Below, piece after piece: positions 1-10,870 of a stretch of 64,000 nt of DNA (positions are counted from its first letter, which is position 1; every line of letters begins with the position of its first letter). The stretch covers positions 885,731 through 949,730 of the forward strand of contig CM040746.1 in the NCBI GenBank assembly GCA_022829145.1, read 5' to 3'. Made by a program: the position numbers and the translations under genes. The notes under the pieces were generated by a model. The model was given only the letters and a program-made list of their open reading frames with translations. It was not told the DNA's origin and made no database searches. The DNA is from Albula goreensis. Lineage: Eukaryota > Chordata > Actinopteri > Albuliformes > Albulidae.

Positions 1-831
1 CCTTCAGAGCTACAGTAGCTCAGACTGCCGTTCACCTGGCTCAAGTCCAAGGTCGGCCAGAAAAGCAAGTGAAACCAAGTATTCAAGCTGAATTCAGAAA
101 CCTATTTGACTATTTGTCATCTGACTTACTGGAAAACAAATAGAGACACTACCAGCTACACGTCTGAGGTGGAATTATTATTATAACATTCTGTTAGTCT
201 GCGTCTCATCAACGTTTGTGTGCAAGATTACAAACTGTTTAAAAAAATAACCCCCAAGTCTGTGCTGTGCTCTGCCCTGTCATGTCATTCACACATCAAC
301 AGTACACTGGTTTCTGTCTATGACCATAGTGATTATGAATTATTAAAATGTATATGAATATTTTCCCAAGATTTTGGACTTGTGAGTGCCTCCCATTGAC
401 TTCACTTATGGGAGAGCAAACACACACACACACACACAGTCCACACACACTGATTAACATATAAACACTAATAATATTCACATAAGTTTTAACATAGGTA
501 CAATACTGTATATATTCACGTGATTTTGTGAGGACAAAGAAGTCACACAGTTTGATCTCCCCTAACTGTTTGAGGAAGTTAACATGCTAAAACAACATTC
601 AATAAAACCTGCAATATTATGACAGTTATTGTTGTGTAGGAGGGACAATTTGTTCACCCATATCCGAAACATATTTAGGAGTCAGATACGGACGGGGGAT
701 TTTTGAAAATTACAGCAAGGAAAAAGCACTGGAAATGTGTGTGAGTGATTAACTGTACAAAAAATATTTTAGGGGAATTACGTGGCGTGGAGAAGAAGCG
801 GGACGTTCCGGAATGGCGCTTTGGCACTCAC
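1..831. other. Presumed first coding intron of the RING gene; no exon seen
   Basis: This stretch lies downstream (minus strand) of a clear splice donor at 831/830, so it is presumably intronic sequence of the RING/TRIM gene. I looked for a B-box or coiled-coil exon on the minus strand and saw none. A short (CA)n run sits near 419-438. The remainder is unremarkable AT-rich sequence. Confidence 0.5.
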
Positions 832-1107
832 CTGCAGGTTCTGCCGGAACCCTTCACTAGAGCTCGCCCGTACCTTCTCCACCATAGCAGCCACCAGGTA
901 GTTGGTCTGGAGCTGGCGGGTGGGGAATTCCTGCCGGCACTGGGGGCAGGATACGGCGCCCCGGAGACTCCGCCAGTACGTGGAGATGCATGCTCGGCAG
1001 AAGTGATGCATGCAGGCTAGCATGACCGGGTCCGTGAACAGATCGTAGCAAATAGCGCATGTCAGGTCCTCTTTGAGCGATGGCCTCTTCGGGGTATCGC
1101 TCGCCAT
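832..1107 (-). CDS. RING-finger (TRIM-type) E3 ubiquitin ligase, first coding exon, partial
   Basis: The exon encodes 92 residues starting MASDTPKRPS. It carries a complete C3HC4 RING: C17, C20, C32, H34, C37, C40, C54 and C57, in the contexts 'CAIC', 'CMHHFCRAC' and 'CPQC'. RING fingers recruit E2 enzymes for ubiquitin transfer. The start is the ATG at 1107; an in-frame GTG nine bases upstream is not needed. The coding exon ends at 832 in CAG followed by GTGAGT, a near-consensus donor in phase 0. An acceptor, TTTTCAG, ends at 1136, so the exon carries 28 nt of 5' UTR. The wording after the RING ('LQTNYLVAAMVEKV') resembles TRIM35-like and related TRIM proteins. A B-box, coiled coil and PRY-SPRY would then be expected in exons beyond the window, but none is visible here. 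The exact family member cannot be named. Confidence 0.8.
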
Positions 1108-1860
1108 AGCGCACACCGTGTCAGTGCCCTCTCACCTGAAAAGGGGGTGGTAAAGCCAAGCGTCGGGAATACGTGGTAGCAGCAGCAAGCAAGTGAGCTG
1201 CAGCACAGGGGAAATTGTTAATATATACAGACAAGTACCTACAATCAAGCTGCATCTGTGGTTAAAGTAAAGGACTTTTTGTGCAGTTTAATCTGGCTTC
1301 CACAGAAAACCCGACAATAACATAAAAATTTAATGCGACAGCAGCATCATACTTGGGCCACGGCTCTGGCGTACATTTACAGTGGGCTTCCTACCTAAAC
1401 CTTAAGATACCAGTCAGGATGAAATTACATAACTAAGAAAGTGTCTTCAGCGTGATTTCCATGAACATCATATATATTCCGTATATAAACGGCTACGTAG
1501 GCAATTCGCTAAGTGAAGTGACCACGTTCACAGTCTTTTCCATTTCTAGTACTCACTAACAGAATATTGTATATTTAATACTAGTTAAAAGAGCACCTGC
1601 CGCTAACAAAACAAACGCAGACAAAATACGAAACGACAGCAGTAACATGTGTTGAATAAAAACGGTAACCTTGTGAGCTACTAAATCTTATAGTTAACTC
1701 TCTAAATCGGTGGATTTACGATTTATTTTGCAAATTCATTACCTTAATGTATTTAATCCCGAGGAGAAAGTTCCAGCTCCAGCACGTTACCTTGCCAATG
1801 TTTTTACTGGAGTCGTCTTTACTTCCGGAAGTCACAATCTACTTAGATTGACAAGCCTGT
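1108..1860 (-). promoter_or_regulatory. 5' UTR intron, noncoding first exon and ETS-site promoter of the RING gene
   Basis: On the minus strand, sequence ending GGCAAG is followed by GTAACG, with the exon end at 1791; this is a good donor. It pairs with the acceptor ending at 1136, giving a 5' UTR intron of about 650 bp. Just upstream, at 1821-1832, is the perfect palindrome ACTTCCGGAAGT, a strong ETS-family binding site typical of TATA-less promoters. Inverted CCAAT-like motifs (GATTGG) lie near 1900. The transcription start is inferred to be close to the ETS site. Because the site is palindromic the promoter could be bidirectional, but no rightward gene is evident. Confidence 0.5.
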
Positions 1861-2489
1861 CTGCCAATAAGAAGCGTTGTTGACTGGCTCCCTTGTTATG
1901 ATTGGACTATAGTTTATCTTCTCATTCTGTGCTGTTGAAAAAGAGTGTTTCAGTATTTGTTTTGGTTACGTAAGTCGCGCGTGGAATTCGGCGATATCCA
2001 CAACAATACTTAAGCAGCTTTAGTTCAGCGACGACCACTCGTGATGATAACAGCAATACGAAAAAAATAAATAAATAAAATGAATAGCATGCACGGTACA
2101 ATGTGCAAAACCAGTTATTATTATTATTATGGCCCCTATGATGATTATGTGCAGACTGCTGAATGGAAAGAAGCAACAGTCAGTAGCAGACTCAAGACAC
2201 GTCAAACAGGCATGTCTGCGAGAGACACACAATTATCTGTCTGTGTGAGAGACACGTGGCTGTTTGTCTGTGGCAGACATGTGCTAGTTTGGCTGAATAC
2301 TTGTTTGTCTGGGAGAAATATTCGCTTGTTTATTCTCCCCCAAATTTCTGGAGGGCATTGCAGTGATGAGAAAGATATTGCTGCTGGAGAAAAAAATGGG
2401 TAAAATTGTCTAAAAATAATTGAACAAATGATCATGAACAACTGAGCCAGCAACAAATGAAAGATGCATGAAAACAGCTTGTGCTTGCA
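1861..2489. other. Intergenic; degenerate short repeats only
   Basis: No gene is seen here. Positions 2200-2335 contain loosely repeated 'gtctg-gagagacac-' words that give a spurious reading frame. The rest is AT-rich with a short ATT run near 2116. Confidence 0.5.
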
Positions 2490-2815
2490 TAAAATGATTA
2501 TGTGTGTATTCATGCATTTAAATGGCTGTGTACATATGTGTGTTCATGCATATTTGTGTTTGTGTGCATTCATGCATGTGTGTATGTGTATGCATGTATT
2601 CATACATGTGTATGTGTGTGTATAGCATATATTAATACGTGGGTGTATGTGCACTCATTTGTGAGTGCATGTATTAACATGTGTGTGTGTGCATGTGTGT
2701 ATTCATATGTATGTGTATGTGTGTATTCAAGCGTGTGTACATGTGCGTATTCATGCGTGTGTGTGTGTGTGTGTGTATTCATACATCCATGTGTGCTTGT
2801 GTATGTGTGAAAACA
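2490..2815. repeat. TG-rich degenerate tandem repeat (TGTGTATTCATGCATG words)
   Basis: The array is alternating TG runs broken by recurring 'gtattcatgcatgtgtg' words. Similar words recur at 3190-3315 and 4845-4990, on either side of the Tc1-like element. The simplest reading is one original purine-pyrimidine array into which the transposon inserted. Reading frames rich in C, V and H on both strands are artefacts of the repeat. Confidence 0.85.
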
Positions 2816-3189
2816 GATTGTGCTCTTCGTCATGGTCAGTGCATCACAGTGTGGGCTCAAACACATCCTCTAAGCTCCGACACATTAAATTGCTTTCGAC
2901 AATCCGTTACGTGAAGTCTCAGATGAATTGTGCTTCATTTTAAGCCCATCTGAACAGATGAAAATGTTAAGTGTTTACATTTAAAGACGCCTTCATAAAT
3001 ATAAATAGTTTCAATTTGGAAGTAATTACAGAACAAAGAGTGTTGAATTAAAATAACACATATGAATAACAGTCTACGATTACCGCAATGTTCCTTGTTA
3101 CTTAAAAAGGAAAACTGCATTTAAGGTGCTAGACAGACATACGCGCTGGGAATATTTACCCTAAAATTCCAGGAGTGTTATGGGAACTA

Positions 3190-3316
3190 AAATGTGTATG
3201 TGAGTATCTGTGTGTAATCTTACATGTTCGTGTATATCCGTATTCATACAGGTGTTTATTCATGTGTGTATTCATTTGAATGTATGCATATGCATGTTTG
3301 TGTGTACATGAGTATA
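3190..3316. repeat. TG-rich repeat, left flank of the Tc1-like insertion
   Basis: This stretch has the same 'tattcat-tgtgt' vocabulary as 2490-2815. It ends at the TATA where the Tc1-like terminal repeat begins. Confidence 0.7.
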
Positions 3317-4842
3317 TACTGTGGGCTCCAGAATTATTGGCCCCTCCGACTGAAAATTCTGAAAAAAAAATACAATAAAAAAATAAATAATAACATTGTA
3401 GATATAAACTCAAAATGCCAACATGTGAGAAATACTGTATGTTATTAATGTTTCAATGGAACCAACCAACATCATTTATTCATTTAATTAAATAATCTAT
3501 TTCCTCCAAATTAAGGTTTCACAATTAATGGCACCCCTAAAGATTATTGTAAATAAAGTCTACGAAATTTAAACCAGGACTTGAATTCAACTTATTTAAG
3601 TTTATCTAAGCTTTAAGGAACTATACTGTATCATTACATCATTTCAGGTTTCTCTAGGATATAAAAATGAGGTAATGCAAAATCCCTTTGCCATCCAGCG
3701 CCATGAAGAAAACAAAAGACAGGCAGTTCAATAGAGACAAATGGTTGTAGACATTCATGATTTAGGTAATGGCTACAAGAAGATCCACAAAAGATTAAAT
3801 GTACTACTGAGCATTGTCAGGGCAATTGTTAAAAAGTTTAACAAAACATGGAACAGTTGAAAACCTGACAGGTAGATGACGCAAGTGCATTTTGCCACCA
3901 GGATAGGGAAGAGGATGGTGAGAGAAGCCAAAAAAATCCCCAAGAATCACCATGAAGGAATTGCAGGCCTTGGTGGCATCTTGGGGTCAGCAGGTTTCAA
4001 AACACACCATCAGATGCGACCTCAACAATGACCTTTTCGAAGGGTTGAAAGAAGAAGGCCTTTTCTGATCCCAACACACAGAAGCACGTACTTGCAATTT
4101 GCCAAAAGTAATTTAAATTATGAAGGGATGAAGGTGCTGTGGTCGGATGAGACCAGAATTGCACCGGCATGTTTGGTGTCAAAATGGAGACTCGTACGGA
4201 AAGGCACCTCATATCCACGGTGAAGCATTGCAGTGGATCAGTGATGTTTTGGGGCTGTTTTAATTCCAGAGGTCCTGGCGAACTGGTTAACATTGATGGC
4301 TTAATGGATTCAACCAAGTATCAGGCAATTTTGGCGGACAATCCGGTTGCCTCTGCCATGTGACTTGGTCCGTGGACTTTGCAACAAAACAATCACCCAA
4401 AGCACACCTACAGATCCACTCAGAAATTGTTCTGGGACAACAAAGTCAATGTTCTGCAATGACCGTCTCAGTCGCCAGACCACAATCCTGTGGAAAACCT
4501 GTGGGCTGAACTGAATAGGGCAGCTGATAAGCGCAAACCAAATAATTTGAATGACCTTGAAAGGATCCGCAAAGGGGAATTGTTCAAAAGCCGTCCAAAT
4601 ATATGCAGACAGGAATGAATAATGAACCGAAGTTTATTATGCAGCCAAAACACAATCCGAAAATCAGAGTCAAGAAGAAGGTGGGGAAAACACAAGGGCA
4701 ATGGGAAACAAACACACACGGACAGGGAAATGGAAAATAAAAAAAACATACGAAAACAACCGAACAAAACCAAAACCATAAAAGACAGAAAACAAAAACA
4801 GGCAGCATTACTGACAGGTGCCAATAATTCTGGAGCCCACTA
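3317..4842 (+). mobile_element. Tc1-like DNA transposon, inactivated copy
   Basis: Matching inverted termini start GTGGGCTCCAGAATTATTGG on the left (about 3321) and, reverse-complemented, on the right (ending about 4840). Both sides are bordered by TATA, consistent with TA target duplication. Between them lies a decayed Tc1-family transposase in + orientation. A helix-turn-helix-like part lies near 3760-3830 ('NGYKKIHKRL'). The block 4169-4363 contains the family motif 'GSVMFWGCF', then 'LQQNNHPKHT' near 4380, and '[15 protein letters not shown]' near 4475. In active relatives the second motif reads QQDN, so the catalytic Asp appears to be Asn here. Stops and frameshifts interrupt the frame. 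The 4590-4815 part is A-rich, unlike usual Tc1 sequence, and could be a secondary insertion. Confidence 0.85.
3690..4600 (+). pseudogene. Degenerate Tc1-family transposase
   Basis: Fragments of a DDE transposase are readable in shifting + frames. They include an N-terminal DNA-binding portion, 'KVLWSDETRIA' near 4135 with the first catalytic Asp, 'GSVMFWGCF' near 4240, a mutated 'QQNN' near 4385 and 'NPVENLW' near 4485 with the final Glu. In-frame stops occur, for example after the 4363 region and near 4460. No intact protein can be made. Confidence 0.8.
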
Positions 4843-4844
4843 TA

Positions 4845-4995
4845 TGTTTGCACATATGTGAACGTGAGCATGTGTGTTATATATATTCATGAATATGTGT
4901 GTTTATATGTATTCATTAATATACATGTGTGTGTATTCATGCATATGTGTGTGTGTGAGTGTATTCAGGCCCATGCATGTATGGATGTGTGTGTG
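4845..4995. repeat. TG-rich repeat, right flank of the Tc1-like insertion
   Basis: TG and 'attcatgcatatgtgtg' words continue immediately after the right terminus of the transposon. This matches the left flank and marks the pre-insertion array. Confidence 0.7.
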
Positions 4996-5170
4996 CTTTC
5001 CCAAATCAATGTCTGTAATAGCGGATTATTTCTCTCACCTCTGGCCACGGTTGATTGGTTGTGGGTAGCATAGACTCATCACAGCTGAGTGGCTGAGTGA
5101 GTCAGTCAGGATGACTGTGCTGCACAGATAGGTCACAGTCCGTCTGCCTGGAAACACAATCCCTACAATA

Positions 5171-5752
5171 TGAGGGTAAGTCAAAAAGCATTGCTATTAG
5201 GGTTCCATTTCATACATGCACAGGTTTATTCCAAACAAAATATGTTTAAACATGTCTCAGGGATCAGTGGATGGCTACAGACAAGTTCTCTCATGAATAC
5301 ACTTGTCTTAGTCTCGTTAGGATGCCTTAAAAAAAGGATAGTTTTTGTGCCATGGAAAAAAAACAATTTTGAGGTCAGGGCTAACATCAAATTTTTAAAT
5401 CACCAAGGATTTTTTTCCCACCATGACAATGCATCTGCTCATTCGAGGGTAGCAAGGGCTGTCTTACAAGAATTTCACTGGGAAACCTTACCCCATCCAC
5501 CCTACAGCCCTGATCTTGCCCCTTCAGACTTCTTTTTGTTCCCAAAACTCAAAGAACATTTAAAAGGAAGATCATATGAGTCCTGGATAATGCCAAAACT
5601 GCCGTTTTGACATGGTGTAAATCGAAGAGTGCAGAATTCTTCAGGTGAGGGTTAGAGAGATGGAAACACCGCCTTCAGAAGACCTGGATGGAGGATATGT
5701 CACATTTTGATATTTTTATGATTTTGCAGCAATACTTTTTGACTTACCCTCA
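5171..5752 (+). mobile_element. Internally deleted mariner-family transposon with catalytic-domain remnant
   Basis: The element is bounded by TA dinucleotides (5169-5170 and 5753-5754). Its inverted terminal repeats start TGAGGGTAAGTCAAAAAG on both ends, with one near-terminal mismatch. At 582 bp it is less than half the usual 1.3 kb of mariners. The reading frame 5170-5610 preserves the C-terminal catalytic part, with 'HDNASAH' followed by 'PPYSPDLAPSDFFLFPKL'. These are hallmark mariner motifs. The N-terminal DNA-binding half is missing, so the copy is non-autonomous. Confidence 0.9.
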
Positions 5753-5754
5753 TA

Positions 5755-8325
5755 TATGGAGGGTCGAGGAGTGCGCTGTACATGGAGGAGTCCAGGCTCA
5801 AGATTACATTACAGTGCGTGACCTAGGGGGGAGGGGTGGGGGCGAGGGCTATCATAGGTCCTTTATGAGCATGCTCAGTCCTTGGGGTTGAGGCTGAACT
5901 ACTTAACCTCATATCCCTGAAATGCACCTTATTAATTCCTCTCACTGGGAACATGCATTCTTTAAATTCCATGAGCAACTACATCTCTCCATGTTTTAAC
6001 GTATGCATGGTCAAAACTGTAAACAGGAGAGTTTGTTCAATCATGAAAAAGAAACTAGGAGCAGTACATCTTGGACTGGCTCTACAATTCAAGCTGCACA
6101 ACCAAACGATATCAGTAGGAGGAGTTTGTTTGTTATTTTCCCTTGGCACTTTCCGTCAGGGCCCGAGCTTCTTTGTTTTCTCCCACTCAGGGCTTGAAGT
6201 GCTTCAGAAATGTGCAGTGCGGTCAACAGTGTTGCTGTGGCCGCTGCTTAGTTTTGCATAGTGTTTTCCCTCCACCCGTCCCTTTAGGCTGCTCTCTCCT
6301 CCTCTGCTCAGACCCTGTGCCTCTGAGATCTGAATCTGAATTCAGAATGAGCTGTAGCCAGATAAGGGAACTGAAGCCTAATTGTGAAAGGGGGCGGGTA
6401 GCAAAGGGTGGTTGAGCTTTGACCAGTCATGGAGTTCCACATGTTGGCTGATTGGCAAATCTGGAACACACTCTCACCCAATGATTGGGGAAGAGTACTG
6501 GTTAATGTTGCACATAATGTTGCAAAAATCTTGGTTACTCACTTCCGCAGCCACACTAATGAGAACACCTATTACTGTAGCATTGATCCCCTCTACGGAA
6601 ACAGTTCTTATTGTAGCAGCCATACTGAGAACAGCACTCACTGCGGCAGGAATCTTCACACCAGGTTTAGCACTTACTACAGTAACTATATACTGTAGCG
6701 GTTGTATCATAGAGGCATGAGCTTGACATATCAGCTTTGACCTAAAAAACTGCAAAGATCATGTCACATGACACAGCTCATCCTTTCAGACAATCTGATT
6801 GGCTGGATGGCGTACTCTCATTATCAAGTTAAATTTAAATGGACATCATCTCCTCTGTCGCATTATATTCCCAAACTCACATGGCAACTTTTAAAAGCAG
6901 TTAAGGTTATCACGGAGATTGACGGTAAGTATAATCGGTTATGGCTAAGATTACTTGTTTATTACCTTGGCTGTTCTCGATCATTGTATGCACTTTTGTA
7001 GGTCGCTCTGGGTAAGCGTGTCTGTGAAAAACCTAAACGTAATGTAAATATAGCTTCTTCAAATGAAGAAGCTGTCAACAGAACTGCTGTGAGCAATCAG
7101 TGACACTCTGACTCCAATCACTCTTTGGTGTTTTTCAGTGGACTACTCAATTTTGATTGACTCAAACAAATCAGTAACTTTTAGCTCCACTTATCAGGAG
7201 GTTCACGAAACCTCGCTCTGTCTCGGTATCAAACTGATATAGAAGTACGCTCAGACAAATTAGAGGGGAAGCTGTAACGGCCTCCTGCTGGTTTTTAGTC
7301 CCGGGAGAAACAGGCTTTTCGCAGCGCATGCTGCCGGCTTTCAGATGTCCTCCCATGCTAGGAGAACCATAGAAAGCAGCGAAAGTCCAACATGTACGAG
7401 GATTAAAATAAATGATTCGTGGCATAAGGAGTAGGCCATCTTTGGAGTTTTGAAACTTTTAAGAAATGATTCCAAATATACGGTAGATATATGTATTTCA
7501 AATTCAAAATGCATAGAGAGCATTAAAGTTGAAAGTGTATTCTGGAGGGAAATAAATGTTATGGTAAAATATATTCATACACACATGCCATGGGTATTGA
7601 TACAGTAATGGAAACATTTAATGAATAAGGACTTGTATGTTCAATGTGTTTTAAGTTGTTAATTAAATCAAAATTTACCAGGAGTTTACACAATTCATAT
7701 GTCAATTTCAGAACTGTATACCTGCATGTTTCTGCTGTACAAAGATGTTGTTAAGCCACAATTTTAATAAATTAGCCTCTAAAACAACATAACAGATCTA
7801 ACAAATGAAAGAGGATAAGTATTTGGTGTCTGAATTGCAGGTATATCATTCACAGAAATTGCATAATTGTTTAACAGACTAGATAAAAAAAGACCATAGA
7901 ACTAAATATACATCCAAACAAAAACTCACAAAGTGTGTAGCTATGGTAGGGCTGTCTTTCAGAAAAAACTTGTAACAAAGCAAATGTGCAAAAATGCATA
8001 ACCTGATTCAATGACTTAAATATGGACTTCTGTACAGTGGAATAAATTAATTGCACAGGCAGGTTTTTATTCATTGAAATATGAAGGAAGCCTTAACCTG
8101 ACCTTGCCTGTCCACCACTGTTAAAATTCATGGCGGTGAATCTGGAGCCATCTCTTGGTAATCATTGGGTATCATTATTATTCTACATGGTAGAATTACA
8201 GCCAAGGAATATGAAACCATAGGGTTATTTTCCGAGCATCAGGATTAATTCACAAGTTAATTCTCTAAATTCCTCAGAGTAAACGGTCTTAAAATGTTGA
8301 GCGTAAAAGTGACAGAAATGGAACC
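5755..8325. other. Intergenic; no gene seen
   Basis: No convincing coding exon is seen on either strand. The open frames at 6143-6415 and 6412-6755 lack family motifs and splice logic. A retroposon tail fragment lies at 6985-7050. The region is AT-rich with ordinary composition. Confidence 0.5.
6985..7050 (+). repeat. SINE/LINE 3' tail fragment
   Basis: The sequence 'gtaggtcgctctgggtaagc' followed by 'gtgtctg' and 'aacgtaatgtaaat' matches the widespread fish retroposon tail, whose usual form is '...gtcgctctggataagagcgtctgctaaatg...taatgtaatg'. Only the tail is present, as in a 5'-truncated insertion. Confidence 0.55.
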
Positions 8326-8327
8326 CA

Positions 8328-8660
8328 TACATCCATTGTCTATACCCACTCCATCCAATGTGTGGCCATAGAGGGCTGGAGCCTATCCCAGCATGCACTG
8401 AGCAAAAGGCAGAGAGGCACTATAGACAAGTTGCCAGTCTATCACATAGCCAGACAGATGTTTTCTTACATTGTGAGAGTTTACACACATACACGCAAAC
8501 ACCTAGGCGAAATTGGCAAGTCCAATGCGCCTATTCTGCATTCATTTGGACTGAGGACATCAAAGAACCCTGCAAGAACCTAAGTGAGCTTGGGCAGAAT
8601 CAAACCCGAGTCTTCTTTGCTATGAAGCCTCTGTGCGAACTGCTAAACAACCATGGATGG
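8328..8660 (+). repeat. Dispersed interspersed repeat ('catccattgtctata...gctggagcctatcccagcatgca' type)
   Basis: The sequence opens with 'catccattgtctataccc' and contains 'ggctggagcctatcccagca', 'agttgccagtctatcac' and 'aatcaaacccgagtcttc'. These are characteristic successive phrases of a repeat common in fish genomes. I recognise it by these phrases, not by an alignment, and its class is left open. It explains the open frames here. Confidence 0.6.
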
Positions 8661-9039
8661 TTTGCAAGTTACAGTTAACGTTCTGCAGTGTTTATTTGAA
8701 GCAGCACATAATTTTATGTTCCTTCTGACATAATGATATTTGCTGTTTGTTTTTAATTGTCGTTTCAAATTCATGGTTGGCTGTGCAAATGAAAAATGTA
8801 AATCCATAAAACTAAATAAATAAATTAACGACAGGGCAATCGGCAGGGCAAACCAGTGTAGTTCTTGTTCTCCTATTTTTGGCAGTATTGTGATGGCCAT
8901 TAACCAAAGGCTGACAACGTCACCTGCAGTGTGTGTTGCCTTTTCCAGAAACACGACTGTCTAGATAATTAGAATCAGCAAAGCGTTTTTCGCTTTTCAA
9001 TGCTTAATTATCAGCAGAGATCAGCACGGATGATAAAGC

Positions 9040-9300
9040 CGACAAACACACAGCTTGGTTAATGCTATCCATCAAGAGCAAACACACACAGTCTGGCTAA
9101 CATTATCCTTCCAGAACAAATACACACACACACACTTACACACACACCACAAACAGTTTGGTCAACACTATTCACCTACAGCAGTTTGGGTAACGCTATC
9201 AATCAAGAACAAACACATACACTTTGATTAATGCTATCCATCCAGAAACAACACACACATACTCAGACACACAGTGTGGTTAATGCTACCCAGATCCTTA
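9040..9300 (+). repeat. Degenerate tandem repeat with 'ggttaatgctatccatccagaacaaacacaca' theme
   Basis: About five diverged units of roughly 40-75 bp share 'cacagt-tgg-taa-gctatcca-c-agaacaaacacaca'. Examples start near 9050, 9090, 9150, 9180, 9230 and 9275. Unit length varies because of internal CA runs. Confidence 0.6.
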
Positions 9301-10479
9301 AAGAACATAAACACTGTGTTTGCTGATGCACTGTCTGGTCCACAGGCCCACCTATCCACAGTGTGGGGCTCTCTGAGGTAAAACATTCAAACTCTTCCTG
9401 CATAGGCCTGTCACTCACCCTGCTACTCATACTCAATTCACCACGTCACTCAACCCAGCCATTCTATTCACCCTGTTACTTCCAATGTCTCATACCGCTG
9501 CAGCTAAAATCAAACAAGCAGGCTCAATTTTCATGATTCATTTTTGCTATGGATCCTGTCATTTTTGATGGAATAGCTTTGCGCAGCTGATAAGGGGAGA
9601 ATCCTCGAGTCTTTCTGGACTCACTTGCGAAAGAAATCCTGCATTTCAGAGGAAAAAAAAACTGATAAAAATATGAAACAAAGATTTAAAAATAAGATTG
9701 TTAAAGAACTCAGTTTTCTAACTCATTCTAGTATTCTATAAGGCTGTTTCTAACATGTTTTGTAATTTAACACTGGCATTGCGCTATTATAACTGTTGAG
9801 TGTTTATATAAGAGGTGCTTTCACTGTGCTTTGATTTGAGTGAGCTGCAGACAGTGTTTTGCTTTCTCTCAAAGGTCACCTTGAGATATTTCTGGCAAGA
9901 GAGTCTAGAGAGCTTTAAAAACTGAACTGCATGTTTAAGATTCCGTAAAAATTTATAATGATCTAAAACCTGTTTATATTTCACCATTAATGAGCTTGAC
10001 AACTTTAGTTAGGACTACTGCAGCCACTGGCACATTTTTCTGCATCCAGAAAATGAGGCCACATTAAAGAAGCAGTCATAATCATAATTCCATGATCACA
10101 GGACAAATTCATATGAGCAGAAGCCAAGATGCTGCATGGTGGCTACATTATTTATTATATCAGAATGACTTACATTTTTAAATTCAGTATATCCATGGGT
10201 GGATATTTTACTCAGGAAAATCAGAACCCTGTTTCGGTGTTAACACACTCTTAAAGCCATTAAAAGTCAAGGACAGTACGGAGATTGTAGTGCTAAGAGG
10301 GCTTTGGGAAACTGTGCCCAGGTCAAGTATCTTCGCTCAGTGCTACAATGGCTGTGCCCTACCAGGGGATTTGTGCTGGCAACCTCTGTGCTACATAATG
10401 CCTCTCCAGTCTTATTCAAAATTGGCAAATTGTTAAGCATGTGAAACTATCAAAGGCTACCATCAAATGGATGCATGTT

Positions 10480-10870
10480 GGGTGCTTTCTCACCAGCTTG
10501 GAGAGGGTTTTTAAAGAACTCCATTAAAGCACTCGAAACACTGGAGGGACTGCAGTGAGCATGCTGTTTCCCTGAGGTTAGTGGGCATTAATCAGCTCTG
10601 TGAGTGTGGAAGATCTCCCTTCCCCATTATTTGGCCTCACCGTCGCTCTCCTTTTACAGCCGTATAATTGAGAATATTCCAAGTTAATGAAGCTGGAAAA
10701 TGATGGAGCATTCCTACAATGCGAGTCAAAAGAGCAATCCATTACCTTGTGCGCCACTGCTGTCAGAGTTAGCCTGTAATTATGCAGGAAATAAAGATAC
10801 TGGCCCTGTTGCTCTTTTATGATTTCATTTAAAAATGATCAGTCTCCCGACATGAGAACGATGCAACATA
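10480..10870. other. Candidate conserved noncoding block
   Basis: This unique, repeat-free, AT-moderate sequence has several homeodomain-type TAAT/ATTA words and no open frame. An example is 'gccgtataattgagaatatt', near 10660. Such texture is typical of vertebrate enhancers in gene deserts. This is an impression only; conservation cannot be seen from one sequence. Confidence 0.25.

Noticed and set aside
6412..6755. Two overlapping frames of about 100 aa on opposite strands
   Set aside because: No conserved motif, no start or splice context, and low-complexity Thr/Ile/Val content from a short internal repetition.
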